In this document: positions 63,966 through 64,000 of the stretch, piece after piece
Layout of the letters: each line of letters opens with the position of its first letter
Numbering within the stretch: position 1 is the first letter of the stretch
Position numbers and translations under genes: made by a program
From: Pseudomonas sp. RIT288
GTDB taxonomy: Bacteria > Pseudomonadota > Gammaproteobacteria > Pseudomonadales > Pseudomonadaceae
Direction: 5' to 3'
Length of the DNA: 64,000 nucleotides
Assembly: GCF_000631985.1 (NCBI RefSeq)
Contig: NZ_JFYN01000012.1
Location: forward strand, 248,001-312,000
The notes under the pieces: generated by a model
What the model saw: only the letters and a program-made list of their open reading frames with translations
Told to the model about the DNA's origin: nothing
The model's database searches: none

Positions 63966-64000
63966 CTTCGAAATGGGGGGTAATTACGCAGCAGTAAATT

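Overview
The window reads as ordinary chromosome of a fluorescent-group Pseudomonas. The GC-rich codon use, the aatJQMP-aauSR acidic amino acid system, the glpFKRD-glpM glycerol block, the metR/esterase pair, the argF/grxD/bfr neighbourhood and many REP/REPIN palindromes all fit that group. No tRNA, rRNA, CRISPR array, prophage or classical insertion sequence was seen; the only transposase-like gene is a RAYT, which is tied to the REP repeats.

Layout. 0-1.3 kb: the end of a CS1-type (alpha) fimbrial operon (chaperone, pilin-like subunit). 1.4-6.1 kb: a 1560-residue leucine-rich-repeat protein with a C-terminal NEL-type E3 ubiquitin ligase domain, probably an effector. 6.2-9.4 kb: a class A penicillin-binding-protein-like enzyme. 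9.4-10.3 kb: a RAYT gene between two matching REPINs. 10.7-12.1 kb: an amino acid permease. 12.3-14.5 kb: a decayed O-antigen/LPS glycosylation cluster (remnant of a GtrII-like gene, gtrA, a GT39 glycosyltransferase). 14.5-18.1 kb: an FMN glutamate-synthase-like protein, a LuxR regulator and a nitrilase-family amidase.

18.3-28.2 kb is a signalling block. Five minus-strand genes run together: REC-PAS-GGDEF-EAL, REC-GGDEF-EAL, a di-haem peroxidase-like protein, a membrane histidine kinase and a REC-histidine kinase. A divergent response regulator with an HD-GYP-like output faces them. Three receivers share one unusual extended form. One GGDEF/EAL protein keeps only its synthase motifs, the other only its phosphodiesterase motifs, and the HD-GYP protein has lost its HD pair. 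28.3-29.9 kb holds NUDIX, LysE and GNAT genes.

29.9-42.4 kb mixes conserved genes (metR, an esterase) with accessory ones: two related beta-sandwich proteins of very different size, and between them a giant toxin-like gene interrupted by one in-frame TAA.

42.6-50.6 kb: a DsbA-like protein, then glpM-aauR-aauS and the aatJQMP transporter, whose promoter shows a full sigma-54 layout (two activator palindromes, an IHF site, a -24/-12 element). 50.7-56.1 kb: glpFKRD. 56.3-63.8 kb: ybaK, a PhzF-like enzyme, an ABC ATPase overlapping argF, a small unknown protein, a molybdopterin oxidoreductase, grxD and bacterioferritin. Gene and family names are from remembered motifs and gene order; no database search was run.
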